This document shows, one piece after another, positions 24,901 through 33,846 of a stretch of DNA of 50,662 bases. The stretch is from contig LDXM01000011.1 in the NCBI GenBank assembly GCA_001443375.1, forward strand, positions 1 to 50,662, written 5' to 3'. This DNA is from Chloroflexi bacterium CSP1-4 (GTDB taxonomy: Bacteria; Chloroflexota; Limnocylindria; Limnocylindrales; CSP1-4). Position 1 is the stretch's first letter. Each line of letters starts with the position of its first letter. The notes under the pieces are model-generated. The model made no database searches. It was not told where the DNA came from and worked only from the letters and a program-made list of their open reading frames with translations. A program made the position numbers and the translations under genes.

Positions 24901-26940
24901 ATGCCGTTCCTGGCGCCGCTGGCGCTGGCCGGGCTGGCCTTCATCCCGCTCATCGTCGCCTTCTACCTGCTGCGCCTGCGGCGCACGGAGCGGACGGTCA
25001 GCAGCACCTACCTCTGGCAGCAGCTCGTGCGCGACCTGGAGGCCAACGCGCCGTGGCAGCGCCTGCGTCGCTCGCTCCTCCTGATCCTCCAGCTGCTCCT
25101 CGTGGCCGTCCTGGTCCTCGCCGCGGCGCGCCCCTTCCTGGAGCGGACGGCGGGGCTGGCGCGGGACCTCGTGCTGGTCGTGGACGCCTCGGCGAGCATG
25201 GGCGCCACGGACGTCTTCCCCGACCGCCTGAGCGCGGCCAAGCGCGCCGCCATCGAGGCGCTGGCGGGGCTCCCGGCCGACGGCAGGGTGAGCATCGTCG
25301 CCGCCGGGGAGACAGCCCGGGTGGTGGCCAACGAGGTGACCGATCGCGGCCGGGCCGCCGACGCCATCGAGGGCATCCGGCTGAGCAACGCGTCGGGTGA
25401 TCTGGGCGATGCCTTGAAGCTGGCCGGGGCGCTGGCCGCCCGAGCCCGCGGCGCGGAGGTCCTCGTCGTCACCGACGACGCGTCCCGTCACGTCCCGGAG
25501 GTGCGCCTCGCGGTGCCCATCCGCGTCCTGACCGTGGGGCGCGAGCGGCGCAACCAGGCCATCGTCGCGCTGGCCGTGCAGACCGGCGCGGGGGGCGTCA
25601 AGCGCAGCCTCTTCGTCAGCGTCGCCAACCTCGACACGCAGGCAGCCACGCGGCGGCTGCAGGTGCTGGCCGACGGGGCCCCCTTCACCGCTCGCGACCT
25701 GTTCCTCGACCCCCTCACCCGCACCGAGGTCGTCATCGACGAGCTGCCCCAGGGCACCGCCATCGTCGAGGCCCGCCTCACGGCCGTGGACGGCGCCGCC
25801 GGGCCGACCGGTCCCGCCGACCAGCTGGCGGCCGACGATGCGGCCTGGGCCATCGTGCCCTCCGACCGGCTGCAGCGGATCCTCCTCGTCGGGCCGGGCA
25901 ACGTCTACCTGCAGAACGCCCTGTCGCTGCTGCCCAGCGTCGAGCTGTACGGCGTGAGCGGCGCCGACTACGCCAAGACGACCGGCCTCGAGAAGTTCGA
26001 CCTCGTCGTGTTCGACGGCTTCCTGCCGCCAACCCTGCCCGACAAGCCGATCCTCGCCATCGCCCCGCCGCGCAGCAGCGCGCTGGGGACCGTCACCGGC
26101 ACCCTCACCGGCCCCTATATCGCCACCCCCGCGCCCGACGAGCCGCTGCTGCACGACGTGGATCTGACCCGCCTCCACGTGGCCACGGCACAGCGGCTGG
26201 AGCTGCCCGCCTGGGCGCGCACGGTCATCCCCGGTCCCAAGCAGGTGCCCCTCCTCTACGTCGGCGCGCGCGAGGGCCTGCCCACCGCGGTGCTCGCCTT
26301 CGACCTGCACCAGAGCGACCTGCCGCTGCAGATCGCCTGGCCGATCCTGGTGGCGAACCTCTCCGGCGAGCTGCTGGGCCGCGACGCGAGCACGCTCCAT
26401 CCCATCGCCCCGGGCGCGCCGGTCGAGCTGCTCCTGCCGCCGGGCTCCGCCGGCATGCGCGTCAGCGCACCCGACGGGAGCGCCACGGAGCTGGTCCCCG
26501 GCGCCACCGGCGCCTCGACCGTCACGTTCGTGGGCACGGGCCAGCTCGGCGTCTACCGTGCGGAGCCCATCCCGGCCGCACCGGAGCCGCTCCCCAGCGG
26601 CGCCACGCCGAGCCCCGCGCCGAGCCCGAGCCCCAGCCCCAGCGGGTCGGAGGCCGCGGCGGCGGTCGGGCCCGTGCGCTTCGCGGTCGACCTCTTCGAC
26701 CCCGAGGAGTCGAACATCGCGTCCGGCGACGGGGCGCGCCTGGCGGCGCTGGGTGGGCCACCCGCGGCGGGCGGCCAGGCCGGCATCGCGCGCGACGAGT
26801 GGTGGATCCCCATCGCCCTGCTGGCGCTGCTGCTGCTCCTCGCCGAGTGGCTCGTCTACGAGCGGGACGGCGCGCGGCGCATCCTCGGCGCCCTGCGCTC
26901 GGCGCTGACCCTGCGGCCCTTCCGGCGGGGGCGCGCCTGA
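24901..26940 (+). CDS. BatA-like membrane protein with VWA domain
   Basis: 679 aa. The N-terminal BatA region has two hydrophobic helices (about 5-24 and 58-80) with FYLLRLRRTE and WQRLRRSLLLILQLL between them. The VWA domain starts with MIDAS DASASMG at 95-101. A long beta-rich part follows, then a Ser/Pro linker (PSPAPSPSPSPS near 570), and a last helix at about 638-655 (WWIPIALLALLLLLAEW). Topology suggests a large extracytoplasmic part. The stop shares one base with the next ATG (TGATG). BatA-type proteins are linked to aerotolerance and envelope integrity in other bacteria; the substrate here is unknown. Confidence 0.85.
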   Translation: MPFLAPLALAGLAFIPLIVAFYLLRLRRTERTVSSTYLWQQLVRDLEANAPWQRLRRSLLLILQLLLVAVLVLAAARPFLERTAGLARDLVLVVDASASMGATDVFPDRLSAAKRAAIEALAGLPADGRVSIVAAGETARVVANEVTDRGRAADAIEGIRLSNASGDLGDALKLAGALAARARGAEVLVVTDDASRHVPEVRLAVPIRVLTVGRERRNQAIVALAVQTGAGGVKRSLFVSVANLDTQAATRRLQVLADGAPFTARDLFLDPLTRTEVVIDELPQGTAIVEARLTAVDGAAGPTGPADQLAADDAAWAIVPSDRLQRILLVGPGNVYLQNALSLLPSVELYGVSGADYAKTTGLEKFDLVVFDGFLPPTLPDKPILAIAPPRSSALGTVTGTLTGPYIATPAPDEPLLHDVDLTRLHVATAQRLELPAWARTVIPGPKQVPLLYVGAREGLPTAVLAFDLHQSDLPLQIAWPILVANLSGELLGRDASTLHPIAPGAPVELLLPPGSAGMRVSAPDGSATELVPGATGASTVTFVGTGQLGVYRAEPIPAAPEPLPSGATPSPAPSPSPSPSGSEAAAAVGPVRFAVDLFDPEESNIASGDGARLAALGGPPAAGGQAGIARDEWWIPIALLALLLLLAEWLVYERDGARRILGALRSALTLRPFRRGRA

Positions 26941-29819
26941 TGGGTTTCTCCCTCACCGCGCCCGGCCTCCTGTGGCTGCTCGTCCCGGCCGTCGGGCTGA
27001 CGCTGCTGCTGAGCCGGGCCGCGCGTCATCACCTCTCGCGAGGGCGCCGTCGCGTCGCGGTCGCCATACGGATCCTGCTCCTGGCCCTCGTCGTGTCGGC
27101 GCTGGCGGGGCTCCAGCTGGTCCTGCCGGTCGACAGGCTGACCACCGTCTTCGTGCTCGACCTCTCGGACTCCGTGGGCGCCCCGGGGCGCACGGCGGCG
27201 GTCGACTTCGTGCGCCAGGCGATCGAGAAGACACCCGACGGCGACCGCTCGGGCATCGTCGCCTTCGGCGGCGACGCGCTCGTCGAGCGCCTGCCCAGCG
27301 AGCTCAAGGAGATGGCCACCGTCGCGTCGGTGCCCGTGCGCGGCGCGACCGACATCGGCGCCGCGCTGCGCCTGGCGGCGGCCCTCTTCCCCGACGAGAC
27401 GCAGAAACGCATCGTGCTCGTCAGCGACGGCAACGACACGACCGGCCGCGGCCCGTCGGAGGCCGCCCTCGCCGCTGCGCGCGGCGTCCAGGTGGAGACG
27501 CACCTCGTCGGGGAGCTGGCCGCCGACGAGGTCATCGTGGAGCGGCTGCGCACGCCGGCCACGGCGCGCGTCGGCGAGGAGATCGAGGCCACGGTCACCA
27601 TCACCTCCACGGTGAAGCAGCCGGCGACCGTGCGCCTCTTCGGCGACGGCGAGCAGATCGGCTCGCAGGGGGTGACCCTGGAGGCCGGCTCGAACTCCGT
27701 CGTCTTCCGCACGAGGGCCACCGAGGCCGGCTTCCACACCTTCCGGGCGCTCGTCGAGGCGGGCCGGGACACCTTCGCCCAGAACGACCGTGCCGACTCG
27801 AACACGATCGTCAAGGGCGACCCACGCATCCTCGTCGTGGCCGGCGACGAAGAGGTGTCGGCGAACCTCGTGGCCGCGCTTCAGCACGAGCGGCAGGATG
27901 TCACCACCGTCGCGCCGGAGGCCGTCCCGGGCTCGCTGACGGGCCTCGCCACCTACGACTCGGTCGTGCTCGTGGACGCGCCGCGCACGCGCCTGAGCCA
28001 GCAGCAGATGCTGGCCATGCAAGCCTTCACGCGCGACCTCGGGCGCGGGCTGGTGATGATCGGCGGGCCGCGCTCCTATGGCGCGGGCGGCTACAAGAAG
28101 ACGCCGCTCGAGGAGACGCTGCCGGTCGAGATGGACGTGCGCGACCGGCAGAAGCAGCCCGACGTGGCGCTCGTGGTGGTCATCGACAAGTCCGGCTCCA
28201 TGGACGCCTGCCACTGCAACGTCGCCAACCGCGATCTCGGTGTAGCCATCCAGGGCATCCCCAAGGTCGACATCGGCAAGGAGGCCATCCTGCGCGCCGT
28301 GGCCGCCCTGACCGCGCGCGACGAGTTCGGCGTCGTAGCGTTTGACGAAGACGCGCACTGGGCCATCCGCACCGCGCCGCTGGGCAACGTCGGCGACGTC
28401 GAGAGCCAGATCTCCGGCATCAAGGCCGACGGCCAGACGAACATCTTCGCCGGCCTCTCGGAAGCGGTCGCCTCCCTGGAGAAGACGACCGCCACGCGGC
28501 GCCACATCGTGCTGCTCACCGACGGCTGGTCGCGCAGTGGCGACTACGAGGCGCTCCTCACGCGCATGGCGGCGGCCGGCATCACGCTCTCCACGGTGGG
28601 CGCCGGCGGCGGCGCGGCGGACATCCTGCGCACGCTGGCCGAGCGCGGCGGCGGCCGCTTCTACCCCGCCCCCAACCCGGCCTCGATCCCCGACATCTTC
28701 CTCAAGGAGACGCAGCAGGTCTCCGGCCAGCAGATCGTGGAGGAGGCGTTCTTTCCCATCCAGACGGGCTCATCGCCCATCCTCAAGGGCCTCGAGGCGG
28801 GCCTGCCGAAGCTCCTCGGCTACAACGGCACGACCGCAAAGGCGGCCGCCGAGACCGTCCTCGTCACCGGCCGCGACGACCCGCTCCTGGCCCAGTGGCA
28901 GTACGGCCTGGGGCGCTCGGTGGCCTGGACCTCCGACGCGACCGGTCGCTGGGCCAAGTCGTGGGTGGCCTGGCAGGGCTTCGACCGCTTCTTCAGCCAG
29001 CTCGTGGCCTGGACCTTCCCCGGCGAGGAGACCGGTGGCATCGAGGCCGAGTTCGTCACCAACGGCGACGAAACGCGGCTGCGCGTGACGTCCGTGGAGA
29101 CCGACGGCACGCCGCGCGACTTCTACGACACCGCGGTGACGATCGTGGATCCCGAGCTGGGTCAGCAGGTCGTCGCCCTCGACCAGGTCGCCCCGGGCGT
29201 CTACGAGAAGGACCTCGGCCGGCTGGAGCCGGGCGCCTATGCGCTGCGCGTGCTCCAGAAGCGTGAGGGCGTGGCCGACCTCGGGCGGACCCTGGGCCTG
29301 GTGGCGCCGACCCCGGCCGAGTACCGCCTTCTGGGGGCCAACGAGCGCCTGCTGGCGACGCTCCGCGCAGCGACGGGCGGGCGGGCCATCGAGCTGCCCG
29401 AGGAGGCCTGGGTCCACGACCTGCGCTCGACCGCCTTCGCCACCGACCTCTGGCCCCTGCTGCTGGTCCTGGCGCTGCTCCTCTTCCCCATCGACGTCGC
29501 CGTGCGGCGCGTCTCGCTCGCGCGGCGCGACCTCGTGGCCGCGCGCGAGTGGGTGGTCATGCGCCTGCGCGGGCGTGCCGCGCGACCCGCCGCCGTGGGC
29601 GGGATGCTGGCGGCGAAGGAGCGGGCGGCCGGGACCAGGTCGCGCGCCGCGCTGTTGCGACCGAGCGAGAGTGCGACACCTTCGTCGCCGACACGACAGG
29701 CGCCGCGGGTGCCTGAGCCGACCCCTGAGGCGCCGCCGCCCGCGGAGCCAGGCACCCCGCCTGCCGACACCGACACCCTGACGCGTCTCCGAGAGGCCAA
29801 GCGGCGCGCCCGGCGCTGA
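26940..29819 (+). CDS. membrane protein with two VWA domains and a GATase1-like domain
   Basis: 959 aa from ATG 26940. Two N-terminal helices (about 6-25, 38-60) precede the first VWA domain with MIDAS DLSDSVG (74-80). A beta-sandwich segment follows (TVTITSTVKQPATVRLF), then a GATase1-like region (PRILVVAGDEE to LVMIGGPRSYGAGGY). This encloses a second, complete VWA domain with MIDAS DKSGSMD at 416-422 and LLTDGWSRSGD. There is a C-terminal helix near 840-858 and a Pro-rich cytoplasmic tail. The insertion of a VWA in the GATase-like part is the notable feature. It is the last gene of the 13.3-kb operon; the next gene has its own -10 box. Confidence 0.85.
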   Translation: MGFSLTAPGLLWLLVPAVGLTLLLSRAARHHLSRGRRRVAVAIRILLLALVVSALAGLQLVLPVDRLTTVFVLDLSDSVGAPGRTAAVDFVRQAIEKTPDGDRSGIVAFGGDALVERLPSELKEMATVASVPVRGATDIGAALRLAAALFPDETQKRIVLVSDGNDTTGRGPSEAALAAARGVQVETHLVGELAADEVIVERLRTPATARVGEEIEATVTITSTVKQPATVRLFGDGEQIGSQGVTLEAGSNSVVFRTRATEAGFHTFRALVEAGRDTFAQNDRADSNTIVKGDPRILVVAGDEEVSANLVAALQHERQDVTTVAPEAVPGSLTGLATYDSVVLVDAPRTRLSQQQMLAMQAFTRDLGRGLVMIGGPRSYGAGGYKKTPLEETLPVEMDVRDRQKQPDVALVVVIDKSGSMDACHCNVANRDLGVAIQGIPKVDIGKEAILRAVAALTARDEFGVVAFDEDAHWAIRTAPLGNVGDVESQISGIKADGQTNIFAGLSEAVASLEKTTATRRHIVLLTDGWSRSGDYEALLTRMAAAGITLSTVGAGGGAADILRTLAERGGGRFYPAPNPASIPDIFLKETQQVSGQQIVEEAFFPIQTGSSPILKGLEAGLPKLLGYNGTTAKAAAETVLVTGRDDPLLAQWQYGLGRSVAWTSDATGRWAKSWVAWQGFDRFFSQLVAWTFPGEETGGIEAEFVTNGDETRLRVTSVETDGTPRDFYDTAVTIVDPELGQQVVALDQVAPGVYEKDLGRLEPGAYALRVLQKREGVADLGRTLGLVAPTPAEYRLLGANERLLATLRAATGGRAIELPEEAWVHDLRSTAFATDLWPLLLVLALLLFPIDVAVRRVSLARRDLVAAREWVVMRLRGRAARPAAVGGMLAAKERAAGTRSRAALLRPSESATPSSPTRQAPRVPEPTPEAPPPAEPGTPPADTDTLTRLREAKRRARR

Positions 29820-29824
29820 CGGGG

Positions 29825-29830
29825 TAGCCT
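29825..29830 (+). promoter_or_regulatory. -10 element TAGCCT before the lipoprotein gene
   Basis: TAGCCT ends 7 nt before the ATG at 29838; leaderless type, placed just after the MoxR operon's last stop. Confidence 0.35.
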
Positions 29831-29837
29831 GACGACC

Positions 29838-30371
29838 ATGTCCCCTCGTTGCGCGCGCCGGTCCAACGCGCTCGTCGCCGTCGCCGCGCTCACCATCGCC
29901 GCCTGCGGCTCGGTCGTCACGACGATGCCTCTGCCCACGCCGGCCGACGCGATCGGCATCTTCGAGCAGTGGGCGCTGCGTGGCGTCGCCGTCCACGAGC
30001 GGACGAGCGGCGACCCGGGCTGCTCGGATCCGTCGCTCGACGACAACGCCATCCACGTCGTCGTCTCCATGGACGCCGGCGGCCAGCGGCGCGACGTCTA
30101 CCTCTTCCGCTTCCGCAACCGAGTGCGCTGGACGGACGGTGCGCCGGCGGTCGATGCCTGCCAGGGCGAGTTCGAGGCCCGCTCGGCGCGCGTCGGCGGC
30201 CCGGTGGACCGGGTCGACGTGAGCCCCTACCGGGCCTTCGGGGACGGCTGGTCGCCCGAGCTTCGAGCGGCCCTGGAATCGGGCCTGCTCGTGGCCGCGG
30301 GGGATGGCGGGATCCCGCGGGGCAACGACGCCAACCTGACCCCGCAGCCGACGACGTCCGGCGCGCCCTGA
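29838..30371 (+). CDS. predicted lipoprotein of unknown function
   Basis: 177 aa. The basic start MSPRCARRSN and hydrophobic LVAVAALTIAAC end in a lipobox (TIAAC, Cys 23), so it should be lipid-anchored outside the membrane. The mature part has one compact domain (IFEQWALRGVAVHERTSGD, NAIHVVVSMDAGGQRRDVYLF, VRWTDGAPAVDACQGEFEA) with two Cys that could pair, and a Pro/Thr-rich tail. No family recognised. It follows the MoxR operon by 18 bp and may be co-regulated with it. Confidence 0.65.
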   Translation: MSPRCARRSNALVAVAALTIAACGSVVTTMPLPTPADAIGIFEQWALRGVAVHERTSGDPGCSDPSLDDNAIHVVVSMDAGGQRRDVYLFRFRNRVRWTDGAPAVDACQGEFEARSARVGGPVDRVDVSPYRAFGDGWSPELRAALESGLLVAAGDGGIPRGNDANLTPQPTTSGAP

Positions 30372-30489
30372 CACCGCCCCGCCACGCGCCGGTGACCGCG
30401 CGCACCACTCGGCTGGCGGGGGTACCAGTCCGCTGGGGCCCGTATCGCACCCGCGAGTAGTCCACTCGCCGTACGCCGACCGCACCTCT

Positions 30490-30625
30490 CCGCACGGGTC
30501 CGACCGGGGCACCGCGCAGCGGGCCTGAAACCCGCCCACGGGGTCCCAGACGGATCCGCCGGAGGGGGCAGCCCGACCGTCTGACCCGTAGCTGACCAAC
30601 GGGCCAGCGATTTCGAGGGTCTCCG
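30490..30625 (+). promoter_or_regulatory. structured leader upstream of the sortase; possible divergent ydaO-type (c-di-AMP) riboswitch
   Basis: Within the 270-bp gap 30372-30641, several pairing segments occur. GGGCCTGAAACCC lies at 30521-30533. A long hairpin has arms 30541-30553 and 30577-30587 (11 bp with a 2-nt bulge). CCCGT/ACGGG (30585-30589/30599-30603) encloses AGCTGACC. The order, with a GCCCGA...CCCGTAGCTGACC stretch and a nearby GCG...TTCGAGGG, resembles from memory the 3' half of ydaO/yuaA riboswitches (CCGTCAGCTAACC). One base of that core is missing, so this is a tentative reading. Ahead of a cell-wall gene, the usual place in high-GC bacteria, it is plausible. Confidence 0.3.
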
Positions 30626-30641
30626 AATCGAGTCTTGCGAC

Positions 30642-31520
30642 ATGGACCGCAAGACCCTTCCGAACCGCCCGAACCGCCTGCGGATCCGCGCCGCCGCCCT
30701 GCTCTGGTGGGTCGTCGCCGCCGGCACACTCCTCGCCGGCAGCGCCACCGCCAGCGCGCCCGCATCGACCCTCCCGCCCACCGTCGTCGGCGAGGTGCCC
30801 GCGCAGGGCGTCAGCGCCGACATCCCCGTCCGCGTCTCGACCACCCCCGCCGCCGCCCCCGAGACCTTCGACATCCGCCTGGACGACCTGCGTTCCGCCG
30901 CCGCCGACTGGCGTGCCGAGCGGGCCGCCGACCGCGCTGTCGAGGAGGCCGCCGCGCAGGCCGCGGCCGAAGCCGAAGCCGCCGCGCAGGCCCAGGCGGA
31001 GGCCGAAGCGGCAGCGAAGGCCCGGGCCGAAGCCGAAGCGAAGGCCGCCGCGCAGGCGAAGGCCGAGGCCGCGCAGCCGAAGCCCCAGGCGCCCCAGCCG
31101 GCCGTCGCACCGACCTACACGGGCCAGAACCGCTTCTGGTTCCCGAAGCTCGGAATCAGCCAGAGGGTCTACGGATTCCCCTGCAGCCGCAGCGAGACGC
31201 CCGGCGACGTGGTCTATCGCTGGGGATGTGCCGGTGAGAACAACGTCTACCTGCTGGCTCACAACTTCGGCAAGTTCTACCCGCTCTACAAGGCTTACTA
31301 CGCGGGCACGCTGGACAGGGGCCTGGTCGCCATCTACGCCGACCCGCAGGGCGAGGTCCACTACTTCGAGCTGGCCTGGTACAAGGTCGTGCCGCCGGAC
31401 GGTGACGTCGGGTTCGCCTACGCGGCCCAGTCGCAGAGCTCCCTGTCGATGCAGACCTGCGTCGGCGACGACGGCGAACTGCGCCTGGTGGTGCGTTTCA
31501 CCGAGGTCCCGAAGCCCTAG
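30642..31520 (+). CDS. sortase-family transpeptidase with Ala/Glu-rich coiled-coil stalk
   Basis: 292 aa. A signal anchor lies at about residues 16-38; a stalk of Ala/Glu/Lys heptad-like repeats (about 95-145) is followed by a Pro-rich hinge and a C-terminal sortase domain (160-292). Catalytic candidates are H207 (YLLAHNFGKFYPL), C273 (SMQTCVGD) and R285 (RLVVRF), which match the sortase His-Cys-Arg triad in order and spacing. Two further Cys (C181, C196) could form a disulfide. Sortases join proteins to the cell wall or to each other outside the cell. No LPxTG-type substrate was seen in this window. The N-terminal stalk would hold the catalytic domain away from the membrane. Confidence 0.78.
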   Translation: MDRKTLPNRPNRLRIRAAALLWWVVAAGTLLAGSATASAPASTLPPTVVGEVPAQGVSADIPVRVSTTPAAAPETFDIRLDDLRSAAADWRAERAADRAVEEAAAQAAAEAEAAAQAQAEAEAAAKARAEAEAKAAAQAKAEAAQPKPQAPQPAVAPTYTGQNRFWFPKLGISQRVYGFPCSRSETPGDVVYRWGCAGENNVYLLAHNFGKFYPLYKAYYAGTLDRGLVAIYADPQGEVHYFELAWYKVVPPDGDVGFAYAAQSQSSLSMQTCVGDDGELRLVVRFTEVPKP

Positions 31521-31531
31521 CCTCCCGGCGC

Positions 31532-31537
31532 TAGGAT
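31532..31537 (+). promoter_or_regulatory. -10 element TAGGAT before the acyl-CoA synthetase gene
   Basis: TAGGAT ends 6 nt before the GTG at 31544, leaderless type, 11 bp after the sortase stop. Confidence 0.4.
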
Positions 31538-31543
31538 GGGCGG

Positions 31544-33550
31544 GTGACCCGCCCCGGCGCCTCGAATCCCTGGCCGACCTTCGGGCGCGACGTGGCCGGC
31601 GTCGCCTGGCGACCGGATCCCGCGACCGCGGCCGCATCGCTCCTGGCCCGATTCCTGCGCGCCATCGGCGAGCCCGACCTGGAGGCCCTCCAGGCCCGCG
31701 CCGTCGTGGATCCGGCCTGGTTCTGGGCGGCGGCCGCGGACGACCTGGCGCTCGACTGGCAGCGCCGGCCGACGTCCACGCTGGACCTCTCCGGCGGCGT
31801 GGAGTGGGCGCGCTGGTGGGGCGGCGGCGCCTTCAACCACGCTTCGGCGGCCGTCGATGGTCGTGCGGCCCGTGATCCGGAGGGACTCGCCATCGCCTGG
31901 GAGGGTGAGGACGGCGACGTCCGGCGCTACTCCAACAAGGAGCTGCGGGGGGCCGTGGACCTCGCCGCCGGGATGCTTCAAGCGCATGGCGTTCGTGCCG
32001 GCGACCGCGTCGGGATCCTGCTGCCGATGCTGCCCGAGACGGCCATCGCGGTGCTGGCGCTGGGCAAGCTCCAGGCGATCTTCACGCCGATCTTCTCCGG
32101 GTACGGCGCGCCCGCCGTGGCCGCGCGCCTGGCCGACTGCGAGGCGTCCCTGCTCGTCACGGCAGACGGTTTCCGCCGTCGCGGGGGGATCGTGCGGCTG
32201 AAGGAGACCGCCGACGCGGCCGTGGCCGCGGCACCCACGGTGCGCGAGGTACTGGTCGTGCGGCGGTTCGGCGAGGCTCTCGGGGAGCTGCCCTGGAAGC
32301 CGGGGCGGGACGTCTGGTGGGACGAAGCGCTGGCGGATCCCGCGGTGGAGCCGCTGCGCGAGACGTCCGAGACCGACCCCGAGACGCCCTTCATGCTCAT
32401 CTACACCTCGGGCACCACCGGCCGGCCGAAGGGCGCCGTCCACGTCCACGGCGGTTTCCCGGTCAAGGCCGCGCAGGACCTCGCCCACGTCTTCGACCTG
32501 GGGCCCGGGGATCGGCTCTTCTGGGTCACCGACCTCGGCTGGATGATGGGTCCCTGGGCGATCACCGGAGCCCTGCTGCGCGGCGCGGCGCTCGTCATGT
32601 ACGAAGGCACGCCCGACTACCCGGCGCCGGACCGGCTGTGGGCCATCGCGGCCCGCCACGGCGTCACCCACCTCGGGCTCTCGCCGACCGTCATCCGCAC
32701 CCTGATGGCGCACGGCGCCGACCCGGTGCGCGCCCACGATCTGTCGGGCCTGCGGGTGCTCGGCTCGACCGGCGAACCCTGGAACCCGGAGCCGTGGTGG
32801 TGGTTCTTCCGCGAGGTGGGCGGCGGCCGCTGCCCCATCGTCAACTACAGCGGCGGCACGGAGGTGAGCGGCGGCATCGTGAGCGGCAACCTGCTGACGC
32901 CGATGAAGCCCTGTGGCTTCTCCGGGCCGAACGTGGGCACGGCAGCCGATGTCCTGGGACCGGACGGAGAGAGCGTCCGAGGCGTGGTCGGCGAGCTGGC
33001 CATCCGGGCGCCGCTGCCGGGCATGACCCGCGGCTTCTGGCGGGACCCGGAGCGTTACGTGGAGACCTACTGGTCGCGCTTCCCGGGCGTGTGGGTGCAC
33101 GGAGACTGGGCGCTCGTGGATGAGGACGGCCACTGGTTCATCCAGGGTCGCTCGGACGACACGCTCAAGGTGGCCGGGAAACGGGTGGGGCCGGCCGAGG
33201 TGGAGTCAGCCGCGGTTGGGCATCCCGCCGTGCTGGAGGCCGCGGCCGTGGGCGTGCCTCACGAGGTCAAGGGCGAGGCGATCGTGGTCTTCTGCGTGCT
33301 GCGTCGGGGAGAGGTGGATTCGCTGGATCTGCGGGCGGCGATCTCCGCGACGGTCGTTGCCTCTCTCGGCAGGGCCTTGAAGCCGGAAACCGTGGTCGTC
33401 GTACCCGAGCTGCCCAAGACGCGCAGCGGCAAGGTCATGCGCCGCGTGGCGCGCGCCGCCTACCTGGGGCTGGATCCGGGCGACCTCTCGGCGCTGGAGA
33501 ACCCGCTCGCGGTGGAGGCGATCCGAAGAGCGGCGCCGGCGAGAGGCTGA
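31544..33550 (+). CDS. AMP-forming acyl-CoA synthetase (acetyl/propionyl-CoA synthetase type)
   Basis: 668 aa from GTG 31544; an ATG at 31536 is in a frame that stops at once. ANL-superfamily motifs in order: P-loop YTSGTTGRPKG (about 286-296), TDLGWMMGPW, STGEPWNPEPWWWF, YSGGTEVSGG, HGDWALVDEDGHWFIQGRSDD, the hinge LKVAGKRVGPAEVE, and the catalytic Lys in TRSGKVMRR near the end. The Trp-rich pocket (WWWF) is typical of the acetyl/propionyl-CoA synthetase branch. The enzyme would activate a short-chain acid with ATP to acyl-CoA, AMP and PPi, supplying the acyl-CoA dehydrogenase or central metabolism. Confidence 0.88.
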   Translation: MTRPGASNPWPTFGRDVAGVAWRPDPATAAASLLARFLRAIGEPDLEALQARAVVDPAWFWAAAADDLALDWQRRPTSTLDLSGGVEWARWWGGGAFNHASAAVDGRAARDPEGLAIAWEGEDGDVRRYSNKELRGAVDLAAGMLQAHGVRAGDRVGILLPMLPETAIAVLALGKLQAIFTPIFSGYGAPAVAARLADCEASLLVTADGFRRRGGIVRLKETADAAVAAAPTVREVLVVRRFGEALGELPWKPGRDVWWDEALADPAVEPLRETSETDPETPFMLIYTSGTTGRPKGAVHVHGGFPVKAAQDLAHVFDLGPGDRLFWVTDLGWMMGPWAITGALLRGAALVMYEGTPDYPAPDRLWAIAARHGVTHLGLSPTVIRTLMAHGADPVRAHDLSGLRVLGSTGEPWNPEPWWWFFREVGGGRCPIVNYSGGTEVSGGIVSGNLLTPMKPCGFSGPNVGTAADVLGPDGESVRGVVGELAIRAPLPGMTRGFWRDPERYVETYWSRFPGVWVHGDWALVDEDGHWFIQGRSDDTLKVAGKRVGPAEVESAAVGHPAVLEAAAVGVPHEVKGEAIVVFCVLRRGEVDSLDLRAAISATVVASLGRALKPETVVVVPELPKTRSGKVMRRVARAAYLGLDPGDLSALENPLAVEAIRRAAPARG

Positions 33551-33846
33551 GGGCCGCCCGACCGGACGCGGCGGGGACGGGTCGGTCAGTGCGGCGCGCA
33601 TGCGTGTCCAATGTCAACCCAGGAAGCGCTCGCCGGTTCGCGCGCCGCGACCCGCCGCTCAGGCTCGGGATCCCGGCTCCGGGCCCTGACGGATGCGTTC
33701 GCCGGGTGACGTAGAGCATGGGGCTGTCGCCGACACGGGTCGGCCACGGCGGCTGACGCTGTGCCGGTTGACGTACGTCAGGCATCACGGTCAGACGCCA
33801 CTGGCGATGTCACTAGGCGTGGCACCGGACCTGGCCGCGTGTCGGG
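33551..33846. other. gene-free region between convergent genes, with a 12-bp perfect palindrome
   Basis: No gene seen. TGACGTACGTCA at 33769-33780 is a perfect palindrome preceded by a T, so TTGACG there also looks like a -35. Both flanking genes end here, which makes an operator role unclear. Confidence 0.4.

Noticed and set aside
33769..33780. TGACGTACGTCA palindrome as a CRE-like operator
   Set aside because: Both neighbouring genes end at this gap, so there is no start to regulate; a 12-bp palindrome alone is weak evidence.
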